From Candidatus Flexifilum breve (GTDB lineage: Bacteria > Chloroflexota > Anaerolineae > Aggregatilineales > Phototrophicaceae), in NCBI GenBank assembly GCA_016717205.1, contig JADKGC010000002.1, positions 558,001 through 622,000 on the forward strand: 64,000 nucleotides of DNA, written 5' to 3'. The notes under the pieces are model-generated. The model saw only the letters and a program-made list of their open reading frames with translations. It had not been told where the DNA came from and ran no database searches. Position numbers and translations under genes: made by a program. Shown piece by piece: positions 34,856-43,348 of this stretch; the stretch's first letter is position 1, and every line of letters starts with the position of its first letter.

Positions 34856-34888
34856 AAAGTCACGCTGAAAGAGTATGGAGTCGCGGTA

Positions 34889-35230
34889 ATGGCGATCAAA
34901 TTTGAGGATGTTGTCAAGCTGGCAGAGCAGTTGAATGCTGATCAGCAGAATCTACTCATCTATCGCTTGCGTGTAAAGCAGATGCGCGGACGCCACCTTC
35001 AAACCACTCCTGTTGCAGCGCAGCCATCATTTGACAACGACCGTGAGCAGCTGTTGGCAGAAGCCGCGCGCCTACGGCAGCAGCCGGTGCACGCGGAGAG
35101 CAGCTTATTCGGCAGTTACGCTAACCTGAACCTGCCTGACATGACGGCGGAAGAATTCCACGCCCAGATGCACTCGATTACGACCGAATGGGAACAGGAA
35201 CTCGATGAGTTCAGCGACGACCAACTTTGA
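34889..35230 (+). CDS. Putative antitoxin of a PIN-type (VapBC-like) module
   Basis: 113 aa, acidic and helical (MAIKFEDVVKLAEQLNADQQ, LLIYRLRVKQMRGRHLQ, ITTEWEQELDEFSDDQL). It is assigned as antitoxin from position: it overlaps the PIN gene by 26 nt and precedes it. I recognise no classic AbrB, RHH or Phd DNA-binding motif; the N-terminal helix pattern is similar to short antitoxin-like proteins found before PIN genes. The C-terminal acidic tail probably wraps the toxin. At 113 aa it is longer than most VapB proteins. Confidence 0.65.
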   Translation: MAIKFEDVVKLAEQLNADQQNLLIYRLRVKQMRGRHLQTTPVAAQPSFDNDREQLLAEAARLRQQPVHAESSLFGSYANLNLPDMTAEEFHAQMHSITTEWEQELDEFSDDQL

Positions 35231-35621
35231 ACCGCTGTATGTAGTTGATACGCATGCACTGATCTGGTATCTGCTCAGCGACCGAAAGTTAAGCGCCAAT
35301 GCAAAAGCTATCTTTCAGGCCGCTGAACAGCATCAAACGTTACTCGTTGTGTCGGTGATTGTCTTGGCAGAGTTATACTACGCGAACGCCAAGAACCACT
35401 GGTTTCCGGATTATGATCGGGTCTTCAATGACCTCGCCCGAGCGCCCTATATTCGCTTTGTCGCGCTGAATCCCGAGCATGTCCTCGATTTCGCCGAAGA
35501 TATGGCGGTACCAGAGATGCATGATCGCCTAATTGCCGGGCTAGCACGACGCCTAAACGCACCTCTAGTGACTTCAGATCCTTTGATTACTGCGGCGGCC
35601 ACCGCGCGCATTTTGTGGTAG
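35205..35621 (+). CDS. PIN-domain ribonuclease, VapC-like toxin
   Basis: 138 aa. PIN active site: Asp15 in YVVDTHALIWYLLSDRKLS, Glu in VIVLAELYYANAKNH, Asp in VPEMHDRLIAGLARRLNAPL, Asp in VTSDPLITAA. The acidic quartet is complete. DTHALIW is typical of type II VapC toxins that cleave tRNA or rRNA. Overlaps the preceding antitoxin gene by 26 nt, the usual coupling. The next gene (dehydrogenase FAD subunit) starts 8 nt after its stop. Confidence 0.9.
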   Translation: MSSATTNFEPLYVVDTHALIWYLLSDRKLSANAKAIFQAAEQHQTLLVVSVIVLAELYYANAKNHWFPDYDRVFNDLARAPYIRFVALNPEHVLDFAEDMAVPEMHDRLIAGLARRLNAPLVTSDPLITAAATARILW

Positions 35622-35629
35622 GAATTGCG

Positions 35630-36529
35630 ATGAAACTCTGGAACCATTATCACACTCCACATTCGGTAGATGAAGCCATTGATATGCTGACGCGCTATGC
35701 GGGACAGGCGAAGATTGTCGCGGGCGGCACGGATCTGCTCGTCGATATGCGCGCCGAGTATCACGGACCACACGAGGCGCTGGTCGATGTCACGCGCATC
35801 CCCGACATGGCGGCGATCACCCGCGACGGCGACACAATCACGCTCGGTGCAGGCGCCACCCACGCACAGATCGTCAAATCGGCGGATTTGCGGGCGAACG
35901 CGACCTGTTTGGTCGAAGGCTGCGGCGTGATCGGCGGGCCGCAGGTGCGCAACGTTGGCACGATTGGCGGCAATGTCGCGCACGCGCTCCCGGCTGGCGA
36001 TGGCACGACGTCGCTGGTCGCGCTGGACGCCGAAGCCGAAGTCATCAAAGATGGCATTCGGCAGTGGCTGCCCATCCGCGATCTGTTCCGCGGCGCGGGG
36101 CAGTCGCTGCTGGATTCGAGCCGCGATCTGCTGATCCGCTTCCGCTTCCAGCCGACGACCAGCGGTCAGGCGACCGCCTTTGCGCGCATCATGCGCCCGC
36201 AGGGCGTGGCACTGCCTGTGCTCGGCTGTGCCGTGTGGGTGAGTGTGGCCGACGGGAAGTTCACGGGCGCCCGTGTGTGTGTCGCGCCGTCCGCGCCGAT
36301 CCCGATGCGGGCGGAGGATGTCGAAGAAGTGCTGCTCGGCGCGCCCGCGAATGCGGAGAGCATCGAGGCGGCGATCACCACCGCGCAGGCGACGCTCAAG
36401 CTGCGCACGAGCAAATACCGTGCTACCGCCGACTACCGTTATGAGATGGTCGCCGTGCTGCTGCGCAAGACGCTGACCAAAGCGGTCGAACGCGCGGAAA
36501 CGGGCGCGGCGGTGCCGGAAGGGGTTTGA
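35630..36529 (+). CDS. FAD-binding subunit of xanthine dehydrogenase/CO-dehydrogenase-type molybdoenzyme
   Basis: 299 aa from MKLWNHYHTPHSVDEAIDML. FAD-binding type 5 domain: AKIVAGGTDLLVDMRAEYHG, DTITLGAGATHAQIVKSADL, VRNVGTIGGNVAHALPAGDG (pyrophosphate loops), then the CO-dehydrogenase flavoprotein C-terminal domain (VCVAPSAPIPMRAEDVEEVL, YRATADYRYEMVAVLLRKTL). It passes electrons from the Fe-S centres to the acceptor. It should pair with the Fe-S/Mo protein at 36885, from which a 355-bp repeat array separates it. The ATG at 35630 has agga 8 nt upstream. Confidence 0.95.
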   Translation: MKLWNHYHTPHSVDEAIDMLTRYAGQAKIVAGGTDLLVDMRAEYHGPHEALVDVTRIPDMAAITRDGDTITLGAGATHAQIVKSADLRANATCLVEGCGVIGGPQVRNVGTIGGNVAHALPAGDGTTSLVALDAEAEVIKDGIRQWLPIRDLFRGAGQSLLDSSRDLLIRFRFQPTTSGQATAFARIMRPQGVALPVLGCAVWVSVADGKFTGARVCVAPSAPIPMRAEDVEEVLLGAPANAESIEAAITTAQATLKLRTSKYRATADYRYEMVAVLLRKTLTKAVERAETGAAVPEGV

Positions 36530-36884
36530 CCTCACCCCCTAGCCCCCTCTCCGAAAAGAGGAGAGGGGGAATAGGGTAAGTAGGGGCGGCCATACAACCT
36601 CACCCCCGGCCCCTCTCCTAGAGGAGAGGGGAGACAAGCAGCGTTTTCAAGTCCCCTCTCCCCCCGGAGAGGGGATTTAGGGGTGAGGTTGGTTTTTGTA
36701 GGGACGCCCAACGGGGCGTCCGTTGTATTCCAACCCCCTCCCCGTCCCTCCCCCCCGAATTCGGGGGAGGGAGCCTGCAAGAGCCGGTTGCGCCCCTCCC
36801 TGAATTCGGGGAGGGGAGGCGAGCACAGCGAGCGGGGGTGGGGTCAATACCATGAAGTAGGATTTGAGTTCAACAGGTGTTCCC
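36530..36884. repeat. Dense array of class A and B repeats within the dehydrogenase operon
   Basis: 355 bp with no gene. In order: class B with centre ctccgaaaagaggag (36533-36566); class B cccctctcctagaggagagg (~36612); class B ctctccccccggagagggg (~36656); class A ggacgcccaacggggcgtcc (36702-36721); class B GAATTC copy at 36745-36771; inverted class B GAATTC copy at 36793-36816. That is six copies in one gap, the densest cluster here. The short leader before 36885 carries aggtg as ribosome site. Confidence 0.85.
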
Positions 36885-39839
36885 ATGAGCGAATTACAGA
36901 TTACCGTCAACGGGCAGGACTACACGCTCGACATCCCCGAATCGCGGACGCTGGCGCAGTTCCTGCGCTACGACCTGCATCTCACGGGGACGAAAATCGG
37001 CTGTGAAGAAGCCGAATGCGGCATTTGCAGCGTGCTGATCGATGGCACGCCCGTCAATTCGTGCATCTTCCCGGCGTTCAAGGCCTACGGGCGCAGCGTC
37101 GTGACCATTGAAGGGCTGGCGCACGGCGAAGACCTGCACCCGCTGCAGAGCAACTTCATCCAGCATGGCGCGGTGCAGTGCGGTTTTTGCACCCCCGGCC
37201 TGATCATGACCTCGAAGGCGCTGCTCGACGAGCACCCCGACCCGACCGACGCGGACATCAAGCATGCGCTCAAGGACACCTTCTGCCGCTGCACGGGCTA
37301 CAGCAGCGTGCTGCGTGCCATCAAGTCGGCGGCGCACGAGATCCGCACGGGCGAAGCGCTGCCCGTCGCCGATCCGCATGTCAGCGAGCCGCTGGACGTC
37401 ATCAGCCGCAGCGTGCCGCCGCAGGAAGTGCGCGAGAAGGTCACGGGCAAGGCGATCTTCACCGATGATCTCACCTTCCCCGGCATGCTGTATGCGCGCA
37501 CGCTGCGCTCGCCCTACCCGCACGCGAAAATCCTCAGCATCAACACGGAAAAAGCGAAGTCGCTCCCCGGCGTGCAGGCGGTGCTGACGCATAAGGATGT
37601 GCCCGGCGAAAATCTGCACGGGCTGGTCTATCGTGATTGGCCGGTGCTGTGCGACACCGTCGTGCGTTATGTGGGCGATGCGGTCGCAATCGTCGCGGCG
37701 GACAGCGAAGACATCGCGGATCTGGCGCTCATGCTGATCGAAGTCGAGTACGAACCGCTGCCCGTCGTCGCCGATCCCGAATACGCGCACACACCCGAAG
37801 CGCCCGTGCTGCACCCGAATCACCCGACGGGCAATTTGCTCAAGCACATCAAAGTGCGGCACGGCGACATTGACGCGGGGTTTGCGCAGGCGGATGTGAT
37901 CGTCGAGCGCGAGTACCGCACGCCCACCACCGAACACGCCTTCCTCGAACCGGAATGCTCCATCGGCGTGCCGAAAGATTACCCCGGTCACGACAAGCTG
38001 ACGGTCTACGTCGGCTCACAGATTCCGTATCAGGATCGCAATCAGGTGGCGCTGGCGCTGGGCTTGCCCGAAGAAGAAGTCCGCATCATCGGCACGCTGA
38101 TCGGCGGCGGCTTTGGTGGCAAAGAAGACATCGCCGGGCAGATTCACACGGCGATGCTGGCAACGGTCACCGGACACCCGGTCAAGATGCTGTATTCGCG
38201 CCAGGAATCGCTGATTTTCCACCCCAAGCGCCACGCGACCATCATCCGCATCAAAACAGGTGCGACCAAAGACGGCAAGCTGACCGCCGTGCAAGCCGAA
38301 CTCTACGGCGACGGCGGCGCGTATGCGTCGCTCTCCGACAAGGTCATGACGCGCGCGACGACGCATGCGACCGGCCCCTACACCGTGCCGAACGCCAAAA
38401 TCGACTGCTTCGCCATGTACACCAACAACACGCCTTCAGGCGCATTCCGCGGCTTCGGCGTGACGCAGTCGGCCTTCGCCGTCGAACAGAACATGGATCT
38501 CATCGCGGAACAGCTCGGCATTGACCCGATTGAACTCCGGCGTATCAACGCGCAAACGGTCGGCGTGACGACGGCGACCGGGCAGCTCCTGCGCGAATCG
38601 GTCGGCCTGCTGGAGACGATTGATCGGGTGGAAGCGGATATGATCGCCCACTTCGACCCCCTCCCCAACCCTCCCCCGAATTCGGGGGAGGGCGCAAAAA
38701 CGTCCGCCACAGGCGAAACAACCGCCGCGTCGACAGAGCCGCTGGCTCCCCTCCCTGAATTCGGGGAGGGGCAGGGGGTGGGGTTAGACAAGACGGGTAA
38801 ACCCGCCTCCTTCCGTTGGGCATGGCGCGAAGGCACGAAAGCCTATGCGTGGGGCATCGCCTGCGCGTATAAGAACACGGGCTTGGGCGGCGGCGCGCCG
38901 GACAAATCAGAAGCCGAAGTGGAAGCCTACGAAGACGGCACGGTGCAGGTACGCACGGCAGCCGCCGACATGGGACAAGGCATCGCGCATGTGGTGGCGC
39001 AGTGCACCGCCGAAGAGATGCACCTGCCCTACGAGCGCGTCAAAGTGCTGCTGTGCGATACCGATCTGACGCCGAACGGAGGCCCAACGACCGCCTCCCG
39101 GCAGACGTTCGTGAGCGGCAATGCCGCGCGCCTCGCCGCCTCCGCGCTACGCGAAGCGATCACGCAGAGCGCCGCCGAAATGCTCGATGTGCCGCCGGAA
39201 AACATCTACTACGAAGAAGGTCTCCTCCGCTCCAACGGCGACCGCGTGCCGCTCGGTAAGGTGGTCGGATGGATGAAGCAGCACGGTCTGCAAGCGCGCG
39301 TCAAACACGAATACTGGGCACCCAAGACGCAGCCGCTCGGCACCGGCGGCGATATGCACGTCGCCTTCAGCTACGCGACGCAGGCCGCGCTGGTGGAAGT
39401 CGATACCGAGACGGGCGAAGTCCACGTGATCAAGGTGGTGTCCGGCACGGACATTGGCCGCGCAATCAACCCGCTGATGCTGCAGGGGCAAATCGAAGGC
39501 GGCATCGTCATGGCCATGGGCAATGCGCTGAGCGAAGCCTTCATCCTCGAAGATGGCGTGCCGTGGTCGCGGCTGCTCTCGCGCTATAAGATGCCGAGCA
39601 TCAAGCACGCGCCGGAGATCATCTCGCATCTGGTCGAACACCGGATGAGCGAAGGCCCGTACGGCGCGAAAGGCGTGGGCGAAATCCCGTCGATCAACAC
39701 GACGCCCGCCATTTGCAACGCGATCTACAACGCGGTCGGCGTTCGCATCTATGCCATCCCGGTCGATCAGGACGCGCTGCTCCGCGCCATGAAAGCCGGC
39801 GCAACCGAGGTCAAGACCGCGTGGCAGGGCGTGAAGTAG
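36885..39839 (+). CDS. Xanthine dehydrogenase-family protein, fused 2Fe-2S and molybdopterin domains, with in-frame repeat insertion
   Basis: 984 aa. Residues 1-165: two 2Fe-2S clusters, plant-type with Cys40, 45, 48 and 60 (GCEEAECGICSVLIDG), and helical with Cys99, 102, 134 and 136 (QCGFCTPG, FCRCTGYS). Residues ~185-980: molybdopterin-binding large domain (VREKVTGKAIFTDDLTFPGM, GGGFGGKED near 406-414, SGAFRGFGVTQSAFAVEQN, DMGQGIAHVVAQ). The general-base Glu933 lies in GAKGVGEIPS. Oxidises a purine or similar heterocycle or aldehyde by hydroxylation; the substrate is not fixed by sequence. Residues ~591-634 are encoded by two class B repeats and are not family sequence. ATG 36885 is preferred over an upstream TTG. 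Confidence 0.95.
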   Translation: MSELQITVNGQDYTLDIPESRTLAQFLRYDLHLTGTKIGCEEAECGICSVLIDGTPVNSCIFPAFKAYGRSVVTIEGLAHGEDLHPLQSNFIQHGAVQCGFCTPGLIMTSKALLDEHPDPTDADIKHALKDTFCRCTGYSSVLRAIKSAAHEIRTGEALPVADPHVSEPLDVISRSVPPQEVREKVTGKAIFTDDLTFPGMLYARTLRSPYPHAKILSINTEKAKSLPGVQAVLTHKDVPGENLHGLVYRDWPVLCDTVVRYVGDAVAIVAADSEDIADLALMLIEVEYEPLPVVADPEYAHTPEAPVLHPNHPTGNLLKHIKVRHGDIDAGFAQADVIVEREYRTPTTEHAFLEPECSIGVPKDYPGHDKLTVYVGSQIPYQDRNQVALALGLPEEEVRIIGTLIGGGFGGKEDIAGQIHTAMLATVTGHPVKMLYSRQESLIFHPKRHATIIRIKTGATKDGKLTAVQAELYGDGGAYASLSDKVMTRATTHATGPYTVPNAKIDCFAMYTNNTPSGAFRGFGVTQSAFAVEQNMDLIAEQLGIDPIELRRINAQTVGVTTATGQLLRESVGLLETIDRVEADMIAHFDPLPNPPPNSGEGAKTSATGETTAASTEPLAPLPEFGEGQGVGLDKTGKPASFRWAWREGTKAYAWGIACAYKNTGLGGGAPDKSEAEVEAYEDGTVQVRTAAADMGQGIAHVVAQCTAEEMHLPYERVKVLLCDTDLTPNGGPTTASRQTFVSGNAARLAASALREAITQSAAEMLDVPPENIYYEEGLLRSNGDRVPLGKVVGWMKQHGLQARVKHEYWAPKTQPLGTGGDMHVAFSYATQAALVEVDTETGEVHVIKVVSGTDIGRAINPLMLQGQIEGGIVMAMGNALSEAFILEDGVPWSRLLSRYKMPSIKHAPEIISHLVEHRMSEGPYGAKGVGEIPSINTTPAICNAIYNAVGVRIYAIPVDQDALLRAMKAGATEVKTAWQGVK
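38655..38790. repeat. Two class B elements inserted in frame inside the dehydrogenase gene
   Basis: First centre 38669-38692 is a perfect 24-bp palindrome around GAATTC; second centre 38748-38771 has one mismatch. They are in opposite orientation, about 55 bp apart, and encode a Pro/Gly/Glu-rich loop (PLPNPPPNSGEG, APLPEFGEGQGVG). The frame is preserved and the flanking sequence resumes as family sequence (ASFRWAWREGTKAYAWGIAC). Confidence 0.9.
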
Positions 39840-39883
39840 GGCAACCTTCCCCAGCGGCAGTAATTTGCGTTAATCTTTTGTAG

Positions 39884-39909
39884 GGACGAGGCATGCCTCG
39901 TCCTTTTTT
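39884..39909 (+). terminator. Palindrome plus T6 after the dehydrogenase gene (class A)
   Basis: ggacgaggcatgcctcgtcc (39884-39903), a perfect palindrome preceded by gtag and followed directly by TTTTTT. Good Rho-independent terminator for the operon, and a member of the dispersed class A family. Confidence 0.8.
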
Positions 39910-40168
39910 GTTAAAACTGGCCACCAAGTTATCAGTGTGCTTGTTTACTGGATTCAAATCACCTTATAGTCGCTGACGATGAGGCATGAGCGTGTTGAAA
40001 AAGGTTTGATTCCGACCCCACCCCCGGCCCCTCCCCGAATTCAGGGAGGGGAGCCAACATTGCTCGCAACGTCTCCCCTCTCCCCGCTTGCGTGGGAGAG
40101 GGGTTGGGGGTGAGGGGGCAAACACCCGCCTGTCTCGTCCCTACAATCCCGGTCTCTGAAAGGATGCT
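39910..40168. repeat. Gap with class B elements, no gene
   Basis: Includes class B GAATTC copy at 40015-40062 (centre 40028-40051), a class B copy with centre cccgcttgcgtgggag (40083-40112), and a half class A arm tctcgtccctac (40131-40142) just before the hydrolase gene. Confidence 0.7.
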
Positions 40169-40900
40169 ATGGTCTCCGTGTTCCGCCTAACTGTTTTCGT
40201 CCTGTGCCTCTGTTTACCGTTCACCGTTTTCGCCCAAGCGGACACGCTGCCCGAGCCGGAGCGCGTCAGCGTCACCGCCGCCGATGGCTTAGTCATGGTG
40301 GGTGATTTTTACCGCGTCCCGAATGCGACCGAACCACTGCCCACCGTGCTGCTGCAGCACATGTTGAGCGGCAATCGGGATCAGTGGCTGCCCTTGATCC
40401 CGCCGCTGCTGGAAGCCGGTTACCACGTCCTCACCGTAGATCTGCGCGGCTTTGGTGAAACACGCGGCACACGGTCCATGGAAGGCAGTATTGACGATAC
40501 GCGGTTCTGGTTTGAATGGCTGCACGCCCAACCCGATGTGCAGGGCGACGCGCTGGCCTTAGTCGGGGGCAGTTTCGGCGCAGTGCCCGCGCTGGCGGGC
40601 TGTGCTCCCGAACCCGGCTGTCTGACCTCGATCCTCATCTCCCCCGGCGATTTCCCGCTGCTCAACGAGGCGTTGTATGCGCGCATGAGCGACCGCTCGG
40701 TGCTGTTTATGGTCGGGCGGACCGACAATGTGCTCTACGACACGCTGCGCATGTTCGAGCGCACCACGGGCGAAGCGGCGATGACGGTCTACAATTCGTC
40801 AGTGCATGGCACGGACATGTTTCGGCAGAGCAATCCCCAGCGGGACAGTGCCACCGCGCTGATCCTCAGTTGGCTGAACGACCATTTGCGAGTAGAGTAG
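40169..40900 (+). CDS. Secreted alpha/beta hydrolase
   Basis: 243 aa. Signal peptide ~1-22 (MVSVFRLTVFVLCLCLPFTV then FAQA). Alpha/beta-hydrolase features: LPTVLLQHMLSGNRDQWLPL (oxyanion side), YHVLTVDLRGFGETRG, nucleophile elbow GGSFG (ALVGGSFGAVPA), acidic residue after VLFMVGRTDN, His in NSSVHGTDMF. Probably an exported esterase or peptidase-like enzyme; substrate unknown. The start has gaaaggatgct upstream. It stands alone, flanked by repeat gaps. Confidence 0.88.
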   Translation: MVSVFRLTVFVLCLCLPFTVFAQADTLPEPERVSVTAADGLVMVGDFYRVPNATEPLPTVLLQHMLSGNRDQWLPLIPPLLEAGYHVLTVDLRGFGETRGTRSMEGSIDDTRFWFEWLHAQPDVQGDALALVGGSFGAVPALAGCAPEPGCLTSILISPGDFPLLNEALYARMSDRSVLFMVGRTDNVLYDTLRMFERTTGEAAMTVYNSSVHGTDMFRQSNPQRDSATALILSWLNDHLRVE

Positions 40901-41127
40901 ACACCGATATCCGTGCGCGCGAACAACTAACCTCACCCCCCGCCCCATCTCCGAAAAGAGGCGAGGGCAGCAAAACAGAGATCGCTCTTCCCCTCTCCCA
41001 CGCAATCGGGGCGGAGGTGAATCTGTCTCCCCTCCCTGAATTCGGGGAGGGGGCGGGGGTGGGGTCGGAATATGACCTTTTCAACACGCTCATAGCGCGT
41101 CCCTACCCAGGACTCTGCAACTAATCT
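40901..41127. repeat. Gap with class B elements and a half class A arm, no gene
   Basis: Class B copy with centre atctccgaaaagaggcgag (40936-40970). Inverted class B GAATTC copy with centre 41029-41052. Half class A arm agcgcgtccctacc just before the transporter gene. Confidence 0.7.
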
Positions 41128-42351
41128 ATGTCGAGCTTAACCTTCCCGCTGTACGCCATCACGCTGATTTTCATCTACGCGGCGATTGCCGTGGGCACCA
41201 TTCCCCAACTGCGCATGAACCGCGCGACGATTGCGCTGGTCGGGGCGGCGCTGCTGGTCGTGATCGGCGCGATCAGCGAACACGCCGCGCTGGAGTCGAT
41301 TGACCTCGGCACGCTGCTGCTGTTGGGCGCGATGATGGTCATCAACATCAATTTGCGCCTCGCCGGGTTCTTCCGCGCCGTGACCAGCCGCACGCTGCGT
41401 CTCGCGCGCACGCCGCAGATGCTGTTAGCGCTGGTGATCATCTCGTCAGGCGTGCTCTCGGCGCTGTTCCTGAATGACACCATCTGCCTGATGCTCACGC
41501 CGCTAGTCGTGGATATCACCCGGCGCTTGGGGCGCGACCCGATCCCCTATTTGATTGGGCTGGCGACGGCGACCAACATCGGCTCAGTGGCGACGATCAC
41601 GGGCAACCCGCAGAACATCATCATCGGGCAGGCGAGTGATATCTCGTTCGTGAGTTTCGCCGCGCACCTCGCGCCCGTCGCGCTGATCGGGCTGGCGCTC
41701 TGTTGGGGCGTGATCGTGTTGCTGTACCGCACCGAGTTTCGCGGGACGCTGGCCGAGGTCGAACTGCCGCCGCCGCGCCCGTTCACGCCGCTGCTCAACC
41801 GCACGCTCGGCATCGTCGCCCTGCTGCTGATCGCGTTTCTGCTCGGCGCGCCGATTGTGACGGCGGCGTGTGTCGCAGCGGCGGCGCTGCTCGTTTCGCG
41901 GCTGCGTCCACGTAAATTACTGGCGCTAGATTGGGAACTGCTGGTGTTTTTCGCGGGCTTGTTCGTGATCACCGGCGCAATCCGCGCGACTGGGCTGAGT
42001 GACGCCTTCTTCGACGCGACGCGCTCCATGCTGACCAACGGCGTCCCCGGCTTAAGCTTGATCACCGCCGTCCTGAGCAACCTGATCTCGAACGTGCCCG
42101 CCGTGCTGCTGCTGCAAACGTCGATGGCGCAGTTCGCCAACCCACAGCAGGCGTGGCTGACGCTGGCGATGGCCTCGACGCTGGCGGGCAACTTCACGCT
42201 GCTCGGCTCGGCGGCCACGCTGATCGTCGCGGAGCTGGCGAAAGTCCAGGGCGTCGAACTCAAATTCGGGGCGTTCCTCAAAGCCGGTATCCCGATCACG
42301 CTGCTGACGCTGGGCGTCGGCGTGCTGTGGTTGATGGTCACAACGGGGTGA
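41128..42351 (+). CDS. SLC13/ArsB-NhaD superfamily anion transporter
   Basis: 407 aa, about eleven hydrophobic helices arranged as two inverted halves. Seen: GVLSALFLNDTICLMLTPLV in the first half, ATATNIGSVATITGNPQNII (N-P-x-N-x-x-x motif typical of the citrate-transporter/ArsB fold), and in the second half VLSNLISNVPAVLLLQTS and GNFTLLGSAATLIVAELAK. Homologues carry citrate, arsenite, Na+/H+ or sulphate; the substrate is open. No arsR or arsC is nearby. A palindrome (42372-42398) follows its stop. Confidence 0.9.
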   Translation: MSSLTFPLYAITLIFIYAAIAVGTIPQLRMNRATIALVGAALLVVIGAISEHAALESIDLGTLLLLGAMMVININLRLAGFFRAVTSRTLRLARTPQMLLALVIISSGVLSALFLNDTICLMLTPLVVDITRRLGRDPIPYLIGLATATNIGSVATITGNPQNIIIGQASDISFVSFAAHLAPVALIGLALCWGVIVLLYRTEFRGTLAEVELPPPRPFTPLLNRTLGIVALLLIAFLLGAPIVTAACVAAAALLVSRLRPRKLLALDWELLVFFAGLFVITGAIRATGLSDAFFDATRSMLTNGVPGLSLITAVLSNLISNVPAVLLLQTSMAQFANPQQAWLTLAMASTLAGNFTLLGSAATLIVAELAKVQGVELKFGAFLKAGIPITLLTLGVGVLWLMVTTG

Positions 42352-42371
42352 CCTGAGCGGTGCGGGAAACA

Positions 42372-42459
42372 CAACGGACGCCGCTCGGGCGTCCGTTGCG
42401 TCAAGGAGTATTTTCCCCAATGGGCTGGTTGATCTTTGGGCAGACACATTGGTCTGCCC
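42372..42459. repeat. Palindrome (class A) and a second hairpin
   Basis: 42372-42398: stem caacggacgcc / ggcgtccgttg around gctcg. 42438-42459: stem gggcagac / gtctgccc around acattg. Both are of the dispersed palindrome type and lie between convergent genes, so either could end transcription. Confidence 0.75.
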
Positions 42460-42486
42460 CTCCACCATGATGTCCGCGAACCAACT

Positions 42487-43086
42487 TTAGCTCACACACT
42501 CCGTCGGAACATAACCGTTCAGCGCGCCAGCGGTGAAAATCTCCGTCCACCAAACCTCGGCGGCATCCGCGACCGGTTCCGGGTTCACAAACCACGTCTG
42601 GCCGCTCGTGATGGCGCTGTTGGGCACGGGCTGACCACCGGGCGCATCATAGACCGCCACGTCACAGATGATGGTGCTCAATACGAACCCACTCGGGATG
42701 AAGGGGCCGCGATCAACCGGAGTCGGCGGGACGGGCACCGGACACGTGGTGCTAAACTGTTCAGATTCATTGGGGGCACTGGTGCGCGTGACGGTGATGG
42801 TATACGTGCCATCGGCCCCCGAAAACAGGAAGCCTCCCGCAGGGAAACCAATATACGTGACAGTGACGGTTAATGGTGCCCCACCCTGTGGCGCGGCGTT
42901 GACCGTATACGTGCCCCCGGCGGTGATGTCGGTGATGTTTACCCAGAGTTCATTGGGCGTCCCCGGGGTACAGCTGGCCGTGACCGTGAAGTTCGTCGCG
43001 GCGAAGGCCGGGCGCGCGCCGCCGAAGCCCACGGCAAACACGAGGGCGAGTAGCAGGGACAGTAAGGCAAGACGCAGCAATTTCAT
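42487..43086 (-). CDS. Secreted beta-rich protein of unknown function
   Basis: 199 aa. Signal peptide ~1-29 (MKLLRLALLSLLLALVFAVG then GARPAFA). The mature part starts as a beta domain (TNFTVTASCTPGTPNELWVN, GGTYTVNAAPQGGAPLTVTV) with paired Cys (SC and TTC). After a Pro-rich spacer comes a small SH3-like end (IICDVAVYDAPGGQPVPNSA, GQTWFVNPEPV, GYVPTECVS). The same order, signal peptide then beta domain then small Cys-containing end, occurs in the secreted protein at 61244, though sequence identity is low. Function is unknown, probably surface or envelope. Confidence 0.75.
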   Translation of the reverse strand: MKLLRLALLSLLLALVFAVGFGGARPAFAATNFTVTASCTPGTPNELWVNITDITAGGTYTVNAAPQGGAPLTVTVTYIGFPAGGFLFSGADGTYTITVTRTSAPNESEQFSTTCPVPVPPTPVDRGPFIPSGFVLSTIICDVAVYDAPGGQPVPNSAITSGQTWFVNPEPVADAAEVWWTEIFTAGALNGYVPTECVS

Positions 43087-43348
43087 AACTGTGAGCCTTT
43101 CATGAGATCAATAGGGTCGATGTTAAACTCTGGAATACCGCCCTATCATACGGTGAAATCGGGTGCTTTGAAGGGATATTTTCAGAAATAATTCATAAAT
43201 GTATATAGTTACATACATGTTTTACGAAATAATGAGGTGGGCACACGTAAACTTTCTCATCTGATTTCGTGCAAGTTGTCACTATTCAGGCATGACATCC
43301 ACCTTTATGATCACAAAGCACCCGCAAACATAGCCAAGATACTCACCT

